IMG/VR virus record: IMGVR_UViG_3300045931_000023 | Location: 1 to 44,017 of that record | Length of the DNA stretch: 44,017 nt | From: a virus | Reading direction: 5' to 3' (one strand) | Part shown: positions 7,180 to 14,299 of the stretch, piece by piece | How the letters are laid out: every line of letters starts with the position of its first letter | How positions within the stretch are numbered: position 1 is the stretch's first letter | Notes under the pieces: model-generated | The model's input: the letters and a program-made list of their open reading frames with translations, nothing else | What the model was told of the DNA's origin: nothing | Database searches by the model: none | Position numbers and translations under genes: made by a program

Positions 7180-7427
7180 TGCCCACCTTCGAGGTTTTCT
7201 GCGCCTGTGGAGCCCAATGGCACGGCGCCTGGGTGGATCAGGCGCAGGTCGCGATCGCCAGGCATCGAATTATGTGCGGCGCGCCGATCAGTCATCAGCG
7301 GTTCATTCGGAGATTTCGGCAGTCGAAGCCCTGTTTGTGCCGCACCTGCCGAGAGGAACGGGCGCGGCAGTCGAAGGTCAACATCGGCTATCTGTCCGTG
7401 CCGATTCGTGTGGAGGCTCGACCGTAA
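7179..7427 (+). CDS. Small Cys-rich (zinc-binding) protein
   Basis: 82 residues, ATG overlapping the previous TAA. Cys residues occur as FCACGAQW at the N-terminus, MCG in the middle and CLCRTCREE near residue 55, suggesting one or two zinc sites. It is basic overall (RRFRQSK). It ends with VPIRVEARP, and this tail is nearly repeated at the end of the RNA ligase that follows. Unknown function; a nucleic-acid-binding role would fit the charge and zinc sites. Confidence 0.6.
   Translation: MPTFEVFCACGAQWHGAWVDQAQVAIARHRIMCGAPISHQRFIRRFRQSKPCLCRTCREERARQSKVNIGYLSVPIRVEARP
7400..7417 (+). repeat. 18-bp direct repeat B, copy 1
   Basis: gccgattcgtgtggaggc at the 3' end of the Cys-rich gene, encoding PIRVEA. 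It recurs exactly at 7949-7966, at the end of the RNA ligase gene, so the two copies bracket the ligase. Confidence 0.9.
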
Positions 7428-7976
7428 ATGCAGAAGATTCCGACGATGTTCGTGAGGGATGAATCAAAGAAGGGCCATCCCGTGATGCTCGCGATCAAGA
7501 CCGAGTGTCAATGGGTGCTCGATGGCGAAGGCGTCGCGACGGCGAAGCTGGATGGGACCAACGTCAAGATTGAGAACGGGCAACTACTCAAGCGGCAGAA
7601 GCCCTTAAATGGCGACTACGACGAGGCGTGTTACGTCCCGTGCGATCGCGCCAACCCAGCCGACAAGTGGGCGTTCGAAGCGTTCGATGCGCTGGCCACG
7701 AAGGGTGATGGCATTTACGAACTGGTCGGCCCGAAGGTCCAAGGGAATCCGCACGGGTATCGTGGGCACGTGCTGGAGTTGGTTGTTCCGCCCGGCGAGA
7801 TGGTGATGGCGCTGGAACTCGGCCCGGCTGATTTGTCGTTCGACGGGCTGCGTGAGTGGCTGTCGCGGTCACCATTCGAGGGCATCGTCTTTCATCATCC
7901 TGACGGACGGATGGCGAAGATCAAGCGCCGCGATTTTGGTCTGCCGTGGCCGATTCGTGTGGAGGCGAGGGGATGA
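7428..7976 (+). CDS. ATP-dependent RNA ligase (DUF5565/Rnl1-like)
   Basis: 182 residues. The nucleotidyltransferase signature is KLDGTN with Lys40 as the likely AMP-accepting residue. YELVGPKVQGNPHGY, FEGIVFHH (Glu151) and MAKIKRRDFG (Lys164/Lys166) fit motifs III, IV and V of the covalent nucleotidyltransferase superfamily, and the block order matches the DUF5565 RNA ligase family. It should join RNA ends through a ligase-adenylate and then an RNA-adenylate intermediate. Phage RNA ligases commonly repair tRNAs cut by host defence nucleases, and this genome carries two tRNA genes. No polynucleotide kinase/phosphatase partner is seen. The last residues, PIRVEARG, duplicate the tail of the upstream gene. 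Confidence 0.82.
   Translation: MQKIPTMFVRDESKKGHPVMLAIKTECQWVLDGEGVATAKLDGTNVKIENGQLLKRQKPLNGDYDEACYVPCDRANPADKWAFEAFDALATKGDGIYELVGPKVQGNPHGYRGHVLELVVPPGEMVMALELGPADLSFDGLREWLSRSPFEGIVFHHPDGRMAKIKRRDFGLPWPIRVEARG
7949..7966 (+). repeat. 18-bp direct repeat B, copy 2
   Basis: Exact second copy of 7400-7417, 549 bases downstream. The repeat pair delimits exactly one gene, the RNA ligase, as repeat A delimits the small membrane-protein gene. Confidence 0.9.
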
Positions 7977-8647
7977 CACGCGCACGTCTAGAGCAATTGA
8001 TCCGGCGGTACCTGTCCGTCCGAGAAACGGTCGAGGGTGAAGGCTGGAAGCATGCCGGGAAGAAAAAAGGCCATGAGGCCGTAGGCGCCCTGACGGTTCT
8101 CGATCAAGTGATCATAGACCTCTCCTCCGTCCTCGCCCAACTACCGCAAGAGCCAGAACCAGAGTCTCAGGCGCGCGTGGACGCGATGGGAGCAGGGACC
8201 CATAGCCCTACCGCGATGGAAGAACCAGCCGGTAGCGTGCGCGGGCCGCACTACCCGCTCGGCGAGCTTGACGCAGCGAAGTGGGCAGCCGAGTTTGTGC
8301 GCCTCTTCGGCGGTGATGAGGGCCTGATGCTGGGGTGGTTCGCCAACGCCATCATGACGGGCTACGACGAGGCCATGAGACGCCAGTCCCCAGCGGCCCG
8401 CGAAGCTGGAGGCGACGTAGCGGCCCGAGCCCACCCTGAGGGGAAAGCCAAAGACGATGCATCGGAGGCGGCGATGGCGGCGCCTGAAGTTCCCTGTGCC
8501 AACGGGCACGTCTGGACCCACCAATTCGGTGATGATTGGACGCCGGAGACGGGCACTTCCTGCGATTGCGGCAAGAAAAAATGGGGCATCCCACTGGCGG
8601 TTGCACAGGAACCTGGTCCTCCGGTCACGGTGGAGCCGAAGCCGTGA
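7973..8647 (+). CDS. Hypothetical protein with C-terminal zinc motif
   Basis: 224 residues from an ATG overlapping the ligase stop, with GAGGGG just upstream. The first 60 residues are helical (RARLEQLIRRYLSVRETV). The centre contains WAAEFVRLFGGDEGLMLGWFANAIMTGYDE, a pattern seen in many phage hypothetical proteins. The C-terminus has CANGHVW and CDCGKKKWG, a probable zinc ribbon. No catalytic motif is recognised. The next gene starts inside its stop codon (GTGA). Confidence 0.6.
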   Translation: MTRARLEQLIRRYLSVRETVEGEGWKHAGKKKGHEAVGALTVLDQVIIDLSSVLAQLPQEPEPESQARVDAMGAGTHSPTAMEEPAGSVRGPHYPLGELDAAKWAAEFVRLFGGDEGLMLGWFANAIMTGYDEAMRRQSPAAREAGGDVAARAHPEGKAKDDASEAAMAAPEVPCANGHVWTHQFGDDWTPETGTSCDCGKKKWGIPLAVAQEPGPPVTVEPKP

Positions 8648-8850
8648 AGCGCCCCGAGCTACGTGACCTCGACGCCTACGACTTCCCCTACGTGACGCCT
8701 GGCGACCTCGCGCGGCTCCCGCACGTGAACTGCGACCCGCGCACCATCCTGCGGATGATCGAACGCCTGGACGGCTATCGCGTGGGGCGCAACTGGCGGA
8801 TCCCGATCGAGTCTGCGCGTCGCGCCTTCCCGCTGAAGCGCACCGCATAG
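8644..8850 (+). CDS. Helix-turn-helix (excisionase/MerR-like) small protein
   Basis: 68 residues from GTG. FPYVTPGDLARLPHVNCDPRTILRMIE followed by GYRVGRNWRIPIESAR is the DNA-binding-domain pattern of the excisionase/MerR-like HTH_17 group, in which a helix-turn-helix is followed by a short wing (VGRNWRIP). Such proteins precede terminase genes in some phages and could bind the packaging or promoter region that follows (8851-8970). There is no integrase in the window, so excisionase function is unlikely. Confidence 0.65.
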   Translation: MKRPELRDLDAYDFPYVTPGDLARLPHVNCDPRTILRMIERLDGYRVGRNWRIPIESARRAFPLKRTA

Positions 8851-8935
8851 TTTCACGGGGAACAGACATCCTGTGTATCCTGCGCATCTTCGGCACTAGA
8901 CCATTGCGTTCCTGATCGCGGACGCGCATCTTACC

Positions 8936-8967
8936 TAACAGCGGGACGACCTTAGCCTCCGCTGTTA
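8936..8967 (+). promoter_or_regulatory. Inverted repeat just upstream of terminase small subunit
   Basis: A perfect 9-bp inverted repeat, TAACAGCGG at 8936-8944 and CCGCTGTTA at 8959-8967, with a 14-base loop. It ends three bases before the TTG start of the small terminase gene, inside the only long gap (8851-8970) of this region. No T-tract follows, so it is not a simple terminator. It could be a terminase recognition (pac) site or a translational control hairpin. Nothing else is seen in the gap. Confidence 0.5.
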
Positions 8968-8970
8968 ACC

Positions 8971-9459
8971 TTGCTCACCCTGAAAGAACGTCGGTTCGTC
9001 AGCGAGTATCTCGTTGATGGGAATGGCCTTCAGGCCGCCATACGTGCGGGCTACGCGCCGAAGTCCGCGCACGTCACGGCCTCGCGGCTGCTAAGGAAGC
9101 CTAACGTCAAGGCTGCTGTAGACGCCAAACGTGCTAAGCAGCTCGAATCCACTGACCTGACCGCGGCGCGCGTGCTCGAGGAAATGCGCCGCCTCGCCTT
9201 CTCGGACGTGCGCCAGTTGTTCGACGAGCACGGCAACCTGCGCCCACTGCACACGTTGACCGCGGAACAGGCCGCGTGCATTGCCGGCGTCGAGGTCATC
9301 ATCAAGAACGCGAAAGCGGGCGACGGGCAAACCGATACCGTCCACAAGATCAAGATTTGGGACAAGCCGCGCACGATGGAGATGCTTGCGAAGCACTTCG
9401 GGCTGCTGATGGAGAAGATCGAGCACTCCGGACATGTGACCTACGGGTGGCAAGAGTGA
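8971..9459 (+). CDS. terS: Terminase small subunit (Terminase_2 family)
   Basis: 162 residues from TTG. The opening LTLKERRFVSEYLVDGNGLQ, AAIRAGYAPKSAHVTASRLL and KPNVKAAV is the typical Terminase_2 (PF03592) DNA-binding helical region, followed by a central oligomerisation part and a C-terminus ending near WDKPRTMEMLAKHFGLL. It should recognise phage DNA and deliver it to the large subunit. The start is supported by the family N-terminus but lacks a visible ribosome-binding sequence. A 9-bp inverted repeat lies immediately upstream. The stop overlaps the GTG of terL. Confidence 0.88.
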   Translation: MLTLKERRFVSEYLVDGNGLQAAIRAGYAPKSAHVTASRLLRKPNVKAAVDAKRAKQLESTDLTAARVLEEMRRLAFSDVRQLFDEHGNLRPLHTLTAEQAACIAGVEVIIKNAKAGDGQTDTVHKIKIWDKPRTMEMLAKHFGLLMEKIEHSGHVTYGWQE

Positions 9460-10871
9460 GCGAGCAGCAGACGCGGTTCGTTCCTATACCGTATAAGCCG
9501 CGCCTCTGGGCGAAGAAGCTCCACGACAGCCTGAAACGGTTCGCGGCCCTTGTCCTCCATCGCCGTGCCGGCAAGACCACGGGCGTTATCAACCACCATC
9601 AGCGCGCGGCGCTCTCGGATGATTGGGAGCGCAAGCGTCTACTCGCGCTGCGGCCCGACCTGACGGCGAGTCACCTCGATGAACTGATTCGCCCGCCTGG
9701 GGGTAGACATTACGGCCACGTGATGCCCCTGCGCACGCAGGCGAAGCTCGTGGTGTGGGACAAGTTGAAGCACTACGCCAGAGCAGTGGAAGGTGTGAAG
9801 TTCAACGAAAGCGAACTGCTCGTTCGGTACCCCAACGGGAATAAATTCCAACTGTTCGGGGCCGACGATCCTGACGCACTGCGCGGCCCGGCGTTCTCGG
9901 GCCTCTCGTTCGACGAATACTCCCAGCAGCCGCGCAACATCTTCTCTGAGGTCTTGTCGAAGGCGCTGGCCGAGCATCTGGGGTACGCCATCTTTCTCGG
10001 GACGATTAAGGGCACGGATCATCTGTACGACACCTACCAGGCGGCGTCGAAATCGGAAGCATGGTTTGCGCTCTGGCAGGATGTGGACGCCAGCATTAAA
10101 ACCGAAGACGGCATCACGGTGCAGTTGCTCGAGCAGGCGATGGCCGACGATCGCGCGCTCGTCGAGCAAGGGTTGATGACGCAGGACGAGTACGACCAAG
10201 AGTGGTACTTGTCCGCAGAGGCCGCCGTCAAGGGCGCGTACTTCGGCAAGGAGATGGCGCAGGCGCGTTCGGAAGGCCGGATTACGCGCGTGCCCTACGA
10301 TCCTGCGTTGCCTGTCGATACGGATTGGGACCTCGGGATCGATGACTATATGTCGATTTGGTTCAGCCAGTCGTTGCGGTCGGGTGAAGTCAGGTTGATT
10401 GACTATGAGGAGAACTCGGGCGAGGGGTTCCCGCACTACGTGAAACTGCTTCGTGAGAAGCCATACGTGTACGGTAAGCACTACCCGCCGCACGACATCG
10501 CTGTACGCGAGTTAGGGACTGGCAAGAGCCGCAAGGAGACGGCGGCGAGTTTGGGATTGATGTTCGAGCATCCCGTGTTACCAACGATGGACCTGGCTGA
10601 CGGCATCAACGCCGCGCGAAGCATTCTTCGACGGTGCTGGTTCGATGCTGAGAAATGCAAGCGCGGCGTGGATGCGCTCCGGCAATATCGAAAGTCGTAC
10701 GACCAGCGCCACGACCAGTTTCGAAGTCAGCCAGTGCATAACTGGGCGAGTCACGGCGCCGACGCCTTCCGTGGGCTCGCGGTGCGGCACCAGGTGCCCA
10801 GCGATGCGATGGTGACACCCTTCCAGCCGAAAGCCGTGCATACCGGCCACACGGCGTTTATGGGGATGTAA
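9456..10871 (+). CDS. terL: Terminase large subunit (packaging ATPase/nuclease)
   Basis: 471 residues from the GTG overlapping the terS stop. The ATPase half has Walker A HRRAGKT at residues 35-41 and Walker B LSFDEY near residue 150. The RNase H-like nuclease half begins at DTDWDLGIDDYMSIWF, and a late acidic position lies in NWASHGADAFRGLA. It powers packaging through the portal and cuts the concatemer. Its length and motif order match TerL proteins of P22-like and related podoviruses. The next small gene starts within its stop codon. Confidence 0.93.
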   Translation: MSEQQTRFVPIPYKPRLWAKKLHDSLKRFAALVLHRRAGKTTGVINHHQRAALSDDWERKRLLALRPDLTASHLDELIRPPGGRHYGHVMPLRTQAKLVVWDKLKHYARAVEGVKFNESELLVRYPNGNKFQLFGADDPDALRGPAFSGLSFDEYSQQPRNIFSEVLSKALAEHLGYAIFLGTIKGTDHLYDTYQAASKSEAWFALWQDVDASIKTEDGITVQLLEQAMADDRALVEQGLMTQDEYDQEWYLSAEAAVKGAYFGKEMAQARSEGRITRVPYDPALPVDTDWDLGIDDYMSIWFSQSLRSGEVRLIDYEENSGEGFPHYVKLLREKPYVYGKHYPPHDIAVRELGTGKSRKETAASLGLMFEHPVLPTMDLADGINAARSILRRCWFDAEKCKRGVDALRQYRKSYDQRHDQFRSQPVHNWASHGADAFRGLAVRHQVPSDAMVTPFQPKAVHTGHTAFMGM

Positions 10872-10996
10872 TGGAGCCGAAGCCGCTCGTCTGCCGCTAC
10901 TTCGTGCGTGGGCATTGGGATCTGCGGGTGGACCAGTATCGGTGCGCGAACTGCGGGCACCTGAAAGCCTCACATCGAGCGGCTCATGGCGTCTAA
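10871..10996 (+). CDS. Small zinc-finger-like protein between terL and portal
   Basis: 41 residues. The ATG overlaps the terL stop (TAATG) and the 3' end overlaps the portal start by 11 bases. It contains VCRYF and YRCANCGHLKASH: a CxxC plus His/Cys residues able to bind zinc. Tight packing on both sides and coding-like composition support expression. No function can be assigned. Confidence 0.55.
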   Translation: MEPKPLVCRYFVRGHWDLRVDQYRCANCGHLKASHRAAHGV

Positions 10997-13280
10997 CGAT
11001 ACCTTCTTCGACACGTTCAAGGCCCGGTGGAAGCTCGCCCGCGACGCCGAGCAGGAGCAGCGCGAGCGCGAACTCGAGGACCTCAAATTCGAAGCCGGTG
11101 AGCATTGGGACGCCAAGGTCAAGAGCGACCGCGAGCGCGACGGCAAGCCGGCGCTGACGATTGACCTGACCTCTGGCCCGATCAAGCTGGTGATGAACCA
11201 GCAGCGGATGGCGCGGCCGGGCATCACGATCAGCCCGGTGGGCCACGGCACCGACCCGAAGAAGGCGGAATACTGGCAAGGCATCATCCGGCGCATTGAG
11301 CGGCTATCTGGCGCTGGACGTGCCTATACGTGGGCCGGCCAGCATCAGGTCAAGATGGGCCGCGGGTTCTGGAAGGTGCTGTCGCAGTGGGTGGGCTCAG
11401 GGTTCAAGCAGGACATCCGCATCCACGAGATCGACAACCAGCACACGGTCTACTGCGACCCGACGACCAAGAAGCTCGACGGCTCCGACAAGCGATGGGC
11501 GATCGTCTGGTGTGACTACACGCACGAGGACTACATCGCGCTCTACGGCGAGTCGAAGTTGTCGGAGGCGATTGCGACGAAGGCGTGGCAGAGCGTCGGG
11601 GACAGCCCGCCGGAGTGGATCACGTCGAAGCATTGCCGCGTCGCGGAGTACTACTACCTCGAGCCGGAGACGCGCGAGAAGTGGCTCCTGAGCACGGGCG
11701 AGGAAGTCTGGGCGGACGAAGTGCCGACGACGGCAGGCCGCGAGAAGGGCAAGTTCGCGAAGGTGCCGGCGTTGCCGGACGGCGTGTCGATCCACATGAA
11801 GCGGGACGTCACGACGGATCGCGTGCAGTGCTGCATCCTCAACGGGATGGGCGAGAAGCTCGAAGAGAAGCGGATCCCTGGTGAGTTGATCCCTGTCGTG
11901 CAGATTTACGGCGAACGGCGGAACATCGACGGCAAGGTGGACTACCGCGGCATGGTCCGGATGGCGAAGGACGCCAACCGCATGGAGGACTTCTGCGAAT
12001 CCTCGCTCATGGAGGCGATCGGGAACGCGAAGACGGCGCCCTGGCTTGCGGAGTGGACGCAGATCGCGGACTTCGCCGAGATTTGGCAGACGAGCAATCG
12101 CGTGTCGTATGCGGTGCTGCCCTACAAGGCGCAGACGGTCAACGGCGCCGCGCTGCCGCCCCCGATCCGTGTGCCGGCCGGCGTGGACGTCTCGCACATC
12201 ACGCTCGCGGCGCAGCGGATGCAGAATCACGTCCGCACCATCGCCGGGCAGCAGGACGTCTTCAGCAACGAGAGCGCGGCCGAACAGGGGCGCTTGTCGG
12301 GTCGAGCGTACAACTTCCGCCGGCAGCAGCAGGAACTCGGGACCTCCGACTACATGGAGAACCTGGGCGACGGGATCGTGCTGACCGCCAAGATCATCAT
12401 GGGCCAGGCGCGCGAGATTTACGACACGCCGCAGATTCTCCGGATTGTCGGCGCGGACGAGAAAGAATCCGCGGTGGTCACGTATCTCGGGCCGGAGCAG
12501 GAGCAAGCCGCGCAAGGGATGCTGACGCAATCCATTACCGAGATGATGGACCTCTCCGGCGAGCCGGACGACTTCGACGTCGCGGTGAGTGCGGGCAAGC
12601 GCCACGACACGGCCCGACAGGAGACGGTAGACACGCTGGTGGACTTGATCCCGCGGCTGCAGGATCCGAAGATGCAGCAGGACGCGACGGTGGCGCTGGT
12701 CAAGAACATGGACGGCGCCGGGATGCAGGAACTCGCGGCCAAGTGGGATCCGGAGTCACAAGGCGACGTCGATCCGCGGGCCTTGGCGCAAGAGAACGCG
12801 GCACTCAAGCAGCAGTTGATGCAGGCGAGCCAGATCATCGAGACTGATCAGGTCAAGCAGCAGGCGTCGATCGAAGTGGCCCGCATGAACAACGAGGCCA
12901 AGGTCACGCTGGAGAAGATGAAGCTGGACGCCGAGATCGCGATTCAGCAGATGAAGCTGGAAGCGGAGCGGGCCAAGACGCTGTTCCAGGCGAGCACGCA
13001 ACGGGTCAGCGACCGCGAGGGGCGTGACTTCGAGTTCGGCGAGGCCGAGCGCGGACGCGCGCATGACATCGGGATGGCGGAGCGCACGGCGCGGCAGGCC
13101 GAGCGGCAACTGGACCGGAACGCCGCGCTGGCCTATACGCAGTCGGAAGTGGACGCGCAGCACGCGCAGGACCAAGCGGCACAGGGGCACGAATACGCGC
13201 TGGAGGAAGGCGCACAGCAGGCGGACGCGGCCATGCAACAGTTGAAGGCGCAGCCGAGGCCGAACGGGTCTGGGGCGTGA
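10986..13280 (+). CDS. Portal protein (P22 gp1-like)
   Basis: 764 residues, close to the P22 portal length (725). Family blocks include KARWKLARDAE, FEAGEHWDAKVKSDRE, KLVMNQQR, GFWKVLSQWV and VYCDPTTKKLDGSDKRW in the N-terminal half. The C-terminal 170 residues are a long helical, Gln/Glu/Lys/Ala-rich barrel-like extension (KQQASIEVARMNNEAKVTLEK). It forms the dodecameric ring through which DNA is packaged and to which gp4-type tail proteins attach. Strong helical periodicity at the end suggests an extended barrel projecting into the capsid, as in P22. The scaffold and coat genes follow after five small frames. Confidence 0.92.
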   Translation: MASNDTFFDTFKARWKLARDAEQEQRERELEDLKFEAGEHWDAKVKSDRERDGKPALTIDLTSGPIKLVMNQQRMARPGITISPVGHGTDPKKAEYWQGIIRRIERLSGAGRAYTWAGQHQVKMGRGFWKVLSQWVGSGFKQDIRIHEIDNQHTVYCDPTTKKLDGSDKRWAIVWCDYTHEDYIALYGESKLSEAIATKAWQSVGDSPPEWITSKHCRVAEYYYLEPETREKWLLSTGEEVWADEVPTTAGREKGKFAKVPALPDGVSIHMKRDVTTDRVQCCILNGMGEKLEEKRIPGELIPVVQIYGERRNIDGKVDYRGMVRMAKDANRMEDFCESSLMEAIGNAKTAPWLAEWTQIADFAEIWQTSNRVSYAVLPYKAQTVNGAALPPPIRVPAGVDVSHITLAAQRMQNHVRTIAGQQDVFSNESAAEQGRLSGRAYNFRRQQQELGTSDYMENLGDGIVLTAKIIMGQAREIYDTPQILRIVGADEKESAVVTYLGPEQEQAAQGMLTQSITEMMDLSGEPDDFDVAVSAGKRHDTARQETVDTLVDLIPRLQDPKMQQDATVALVKNMDGAGMQELAAKWDPESQGDVDPRALAQENAALKQQLMQASQIIETDQVKQQASIEVARMNNEAKVTLEKMKLDAEIAIQQMKLEAERAKTLFQASTQRVSDREGRDFEFGEAERGRAHDIGMAERTARQAERQLDRNAALAYTQSEVDAQHAQDQAAQGHEYALEEGAQQADAAMQQLKAQPRPNGSGA

Positions 13281-13483
13281 GGCGGCCAAGGTTCACATCG
13301 ATTGATGACGGGTGGAGCGCACATGATTATCCCAAGGGCCGCGTTGAGCGCATCTGGGGCGCTCATAAGCTTCCGACGCGCGACCAAGTCCGGGCGGTAA
13401 CGGCCCGCGCGTGGGGATGTGGGCCAGCGAACGCCTTTCGGCAGGCGCTGCAAACGAGCGTTGCCATTGGGAGGCACGAGTGA
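13277..13483 (+). CDS. Small hypothetical protein downstream of portal
   Basis: 68 residues from GTG overlapping the portal stop. RFTSIDDGWSAHDYPKGRVERIWGAHKLPTRDQVR suggests a short alpha/beta fold. No Cys cluster or transmembrane helix. The next gene starts inside its stop (GTGA). Function unknown. Confidence 0.55.
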   Translation: MRRPRFTSIDDGWSAHDYPKGRVERIWGAHKLPTRDQVRAVTARAWGCGPANAFRQALQTSVAIGRHE

Positions 13484-13683
13484 GCATCAACGCGAAAGTC
13501 TCCGGCCGCGAGATGCGTCGGCGCATGCTGGTTCACGACCACGCGACCGGCGAGGCGCTCGCGGCGCTCGAGAAGAACGCGGTGTTCGATCGCGCGCTGA
13601 TTGCGGAAGTGAATCGGCGACTGGATGCCTTGCTGACGCGTGGACTACTGGAGCGCATGCGATGGCTGCTGATCGGACGATAA
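13480..13683 (+). CDS. Small helical hypothetical protein
   Basis: 67 residues from GTG overlapping the previous stop. Predicted helical throughout (ATGEALAALEKNAVFDRALIAEVNRRLDALL). It overlaps the next gene by 22 bases. No family recognised; its position between portal and scaffold suggests a head-assembly accessory, which is inference only. Confidence 0.5.
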   Translation: MSINAKVSGREMRRRMLVHDHATGEALAALEKNAVFDRALIAEVNRRLDALLTRGLLERMRWLLIGR

Positions 13684-13850
13684 CCGACCGCGAGCTGCTC
13701 GAGGAATCCGTGCGGCACCTCGAGTCGGTGCTGGCGCGCGTGCAACGGGCGCTCGAGATTCTGCGCCAGCCGGCAGACGCCGCGGTGCTGCTGGACCAGA
13801 TTGACGAGGCTGTGGCGATCCTGACCGAAGTGGTCGGTGACGACGACTGA
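13662..13850 (+). CDS. Small helical hypothetical protein
   Basis: 62 residues from the ATG at 13662, preceded by GGAG. Almost entirely amphipathic helix (RELLEESVRHLESVLARVQRALEIL, then LLDQIDEAVAILTEVV), so a coiled-coil oligomer is likely. Function unknown. Confidence 0.5.
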   Translation: MAADRTITDRELLEESVRHLESVLARVQRALEILRQPADAAVLLDQIDEAVAILTEVVGDDD

Positions 13851-13865
13851 GCATGGGAGGCCTGC

Positions 13866-13910
13866 ATGGGCAAGAAGAAGACCGGCAAGGGCGGACGTCG
13901 AGACTGTTGA
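13866..13910 (+). CDS. Possible 14-residue basic peptide
   Basis: MGKKKTGKGGRRDC, preceded by GGGAGG at good spacing. Its TGA overlaps the TTG start of the next frame (TTGA), consistent with translational coupling. Short Lys/Gly-rich peptides occur at this place in other phage head operons. It may simply be a leader that hands ribosomes to the next gene. Confidence 0.35.
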   Translation: MGKKKTGKGGRRDC

Positions 13911-14056
13911 CGTTCGCTGAGTGGCTGTCAGAGCTGCACGCGCGCAAGTACACCGGACCCGTGGTCGTGCAGTTCGGGGAGGGCGTGCCGAACGAGGTGG
14001 AGATGCCGAGGCCACCTGATAGGATTCGCTTGACGCGCATGAAAGCAGGCGCGTAG
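13907..14056 (+). CDS. Small conserved-type phage protein
   Basis: 49 residues from TTG. TFAEWLSELHARKYTGPVVVQFGEGVPNEVEMPRP resembles the short TFAEFLxELxxRxxTGxVxLxFxxG proteins common in phage structural operons. An ATG at 13853 would add 18 residues of Gln/Arg-rich sequence in another context; TTG is preferred because of the peptide overlap. Function unknown. Confidence 0.5.
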   Translation: MTFAEWLSELHARKYTGPVVVQFGEGVPNEVEMPRPPDRIRLTRMKAGA

Positions 14057-14151
14057 ACTTGACATCATCGGTACGCTCGCGCGGTTGCGGGCGCGGACGA
14101 GGAGATTAAATCGGGTACGCCCAACGTCTGCGGGTGCCCGACAAAGGGGCA

Positions 14152-14188
14152 GGCTGGGCGCGGGACGCAGCGCGCGTTAACCAGCCTT
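14152..14188 (+). other. Hairpin in the 243-base portal-scaffold gap
   Basis: AGGCTGG (14152-14158) pairs with CCAGCCT (14182-14188), and inside it GCGCG (14159-14163) pairs with CGCGC (14172-14176), leaving GTTAA unpaired on one side. It lies in the longest non-coding gap of the late region (14057-14299). A TTGACA occurs at the gap's left edge without a convincing -10. A structured leader or processing site is possible. Confidence 0.35.
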
Positions 14189-14248
14189 CCCCGAATTAAC
14201 TGAATAGCCTCAAGACAAGACCACGCCTCGCGGCGCGGTGAATTGCAC

Positions 14249-14293
14249 AAGGCCGGTTCTCAGAGCATCGCTCTGGGGCCGGCCTTTTTGTTT
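14249..14293 (+). terminator. Intrinsic terminator abutting the scaffold start
   Basis: AAGGCCGG (14249-14256) pairs with CCGGCCTT (14279-14286). An inner 7-bp stem, TCAGAGC/GCTCTGG (14260-14266, 14270-14276), is closed by an ATC loop. A T-rich tail (TTTTTGTTT) follows. This is the strongest terminator-like structure in the window. Its tail runs to within seven bases of the ATG at 14300, so it cannot merely end the upstream operon without affecting scaffold expression. Confidence 0.75.
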
Positions 14294-14299
14294 GTACTT

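Noticed and set aside
11397-12605. 402-codon - strand frame opposite the portal gene
   Set aside because: Arg/His/Leu/Val-rich shadow of a high-GC gene; the portal frame has clear family blocks.
14058-14090. Promoter starting with TTGACA in the portal-scaffold gap
   Set aside because: No acceptable -10 hexamer at 15-19 bases spacing.
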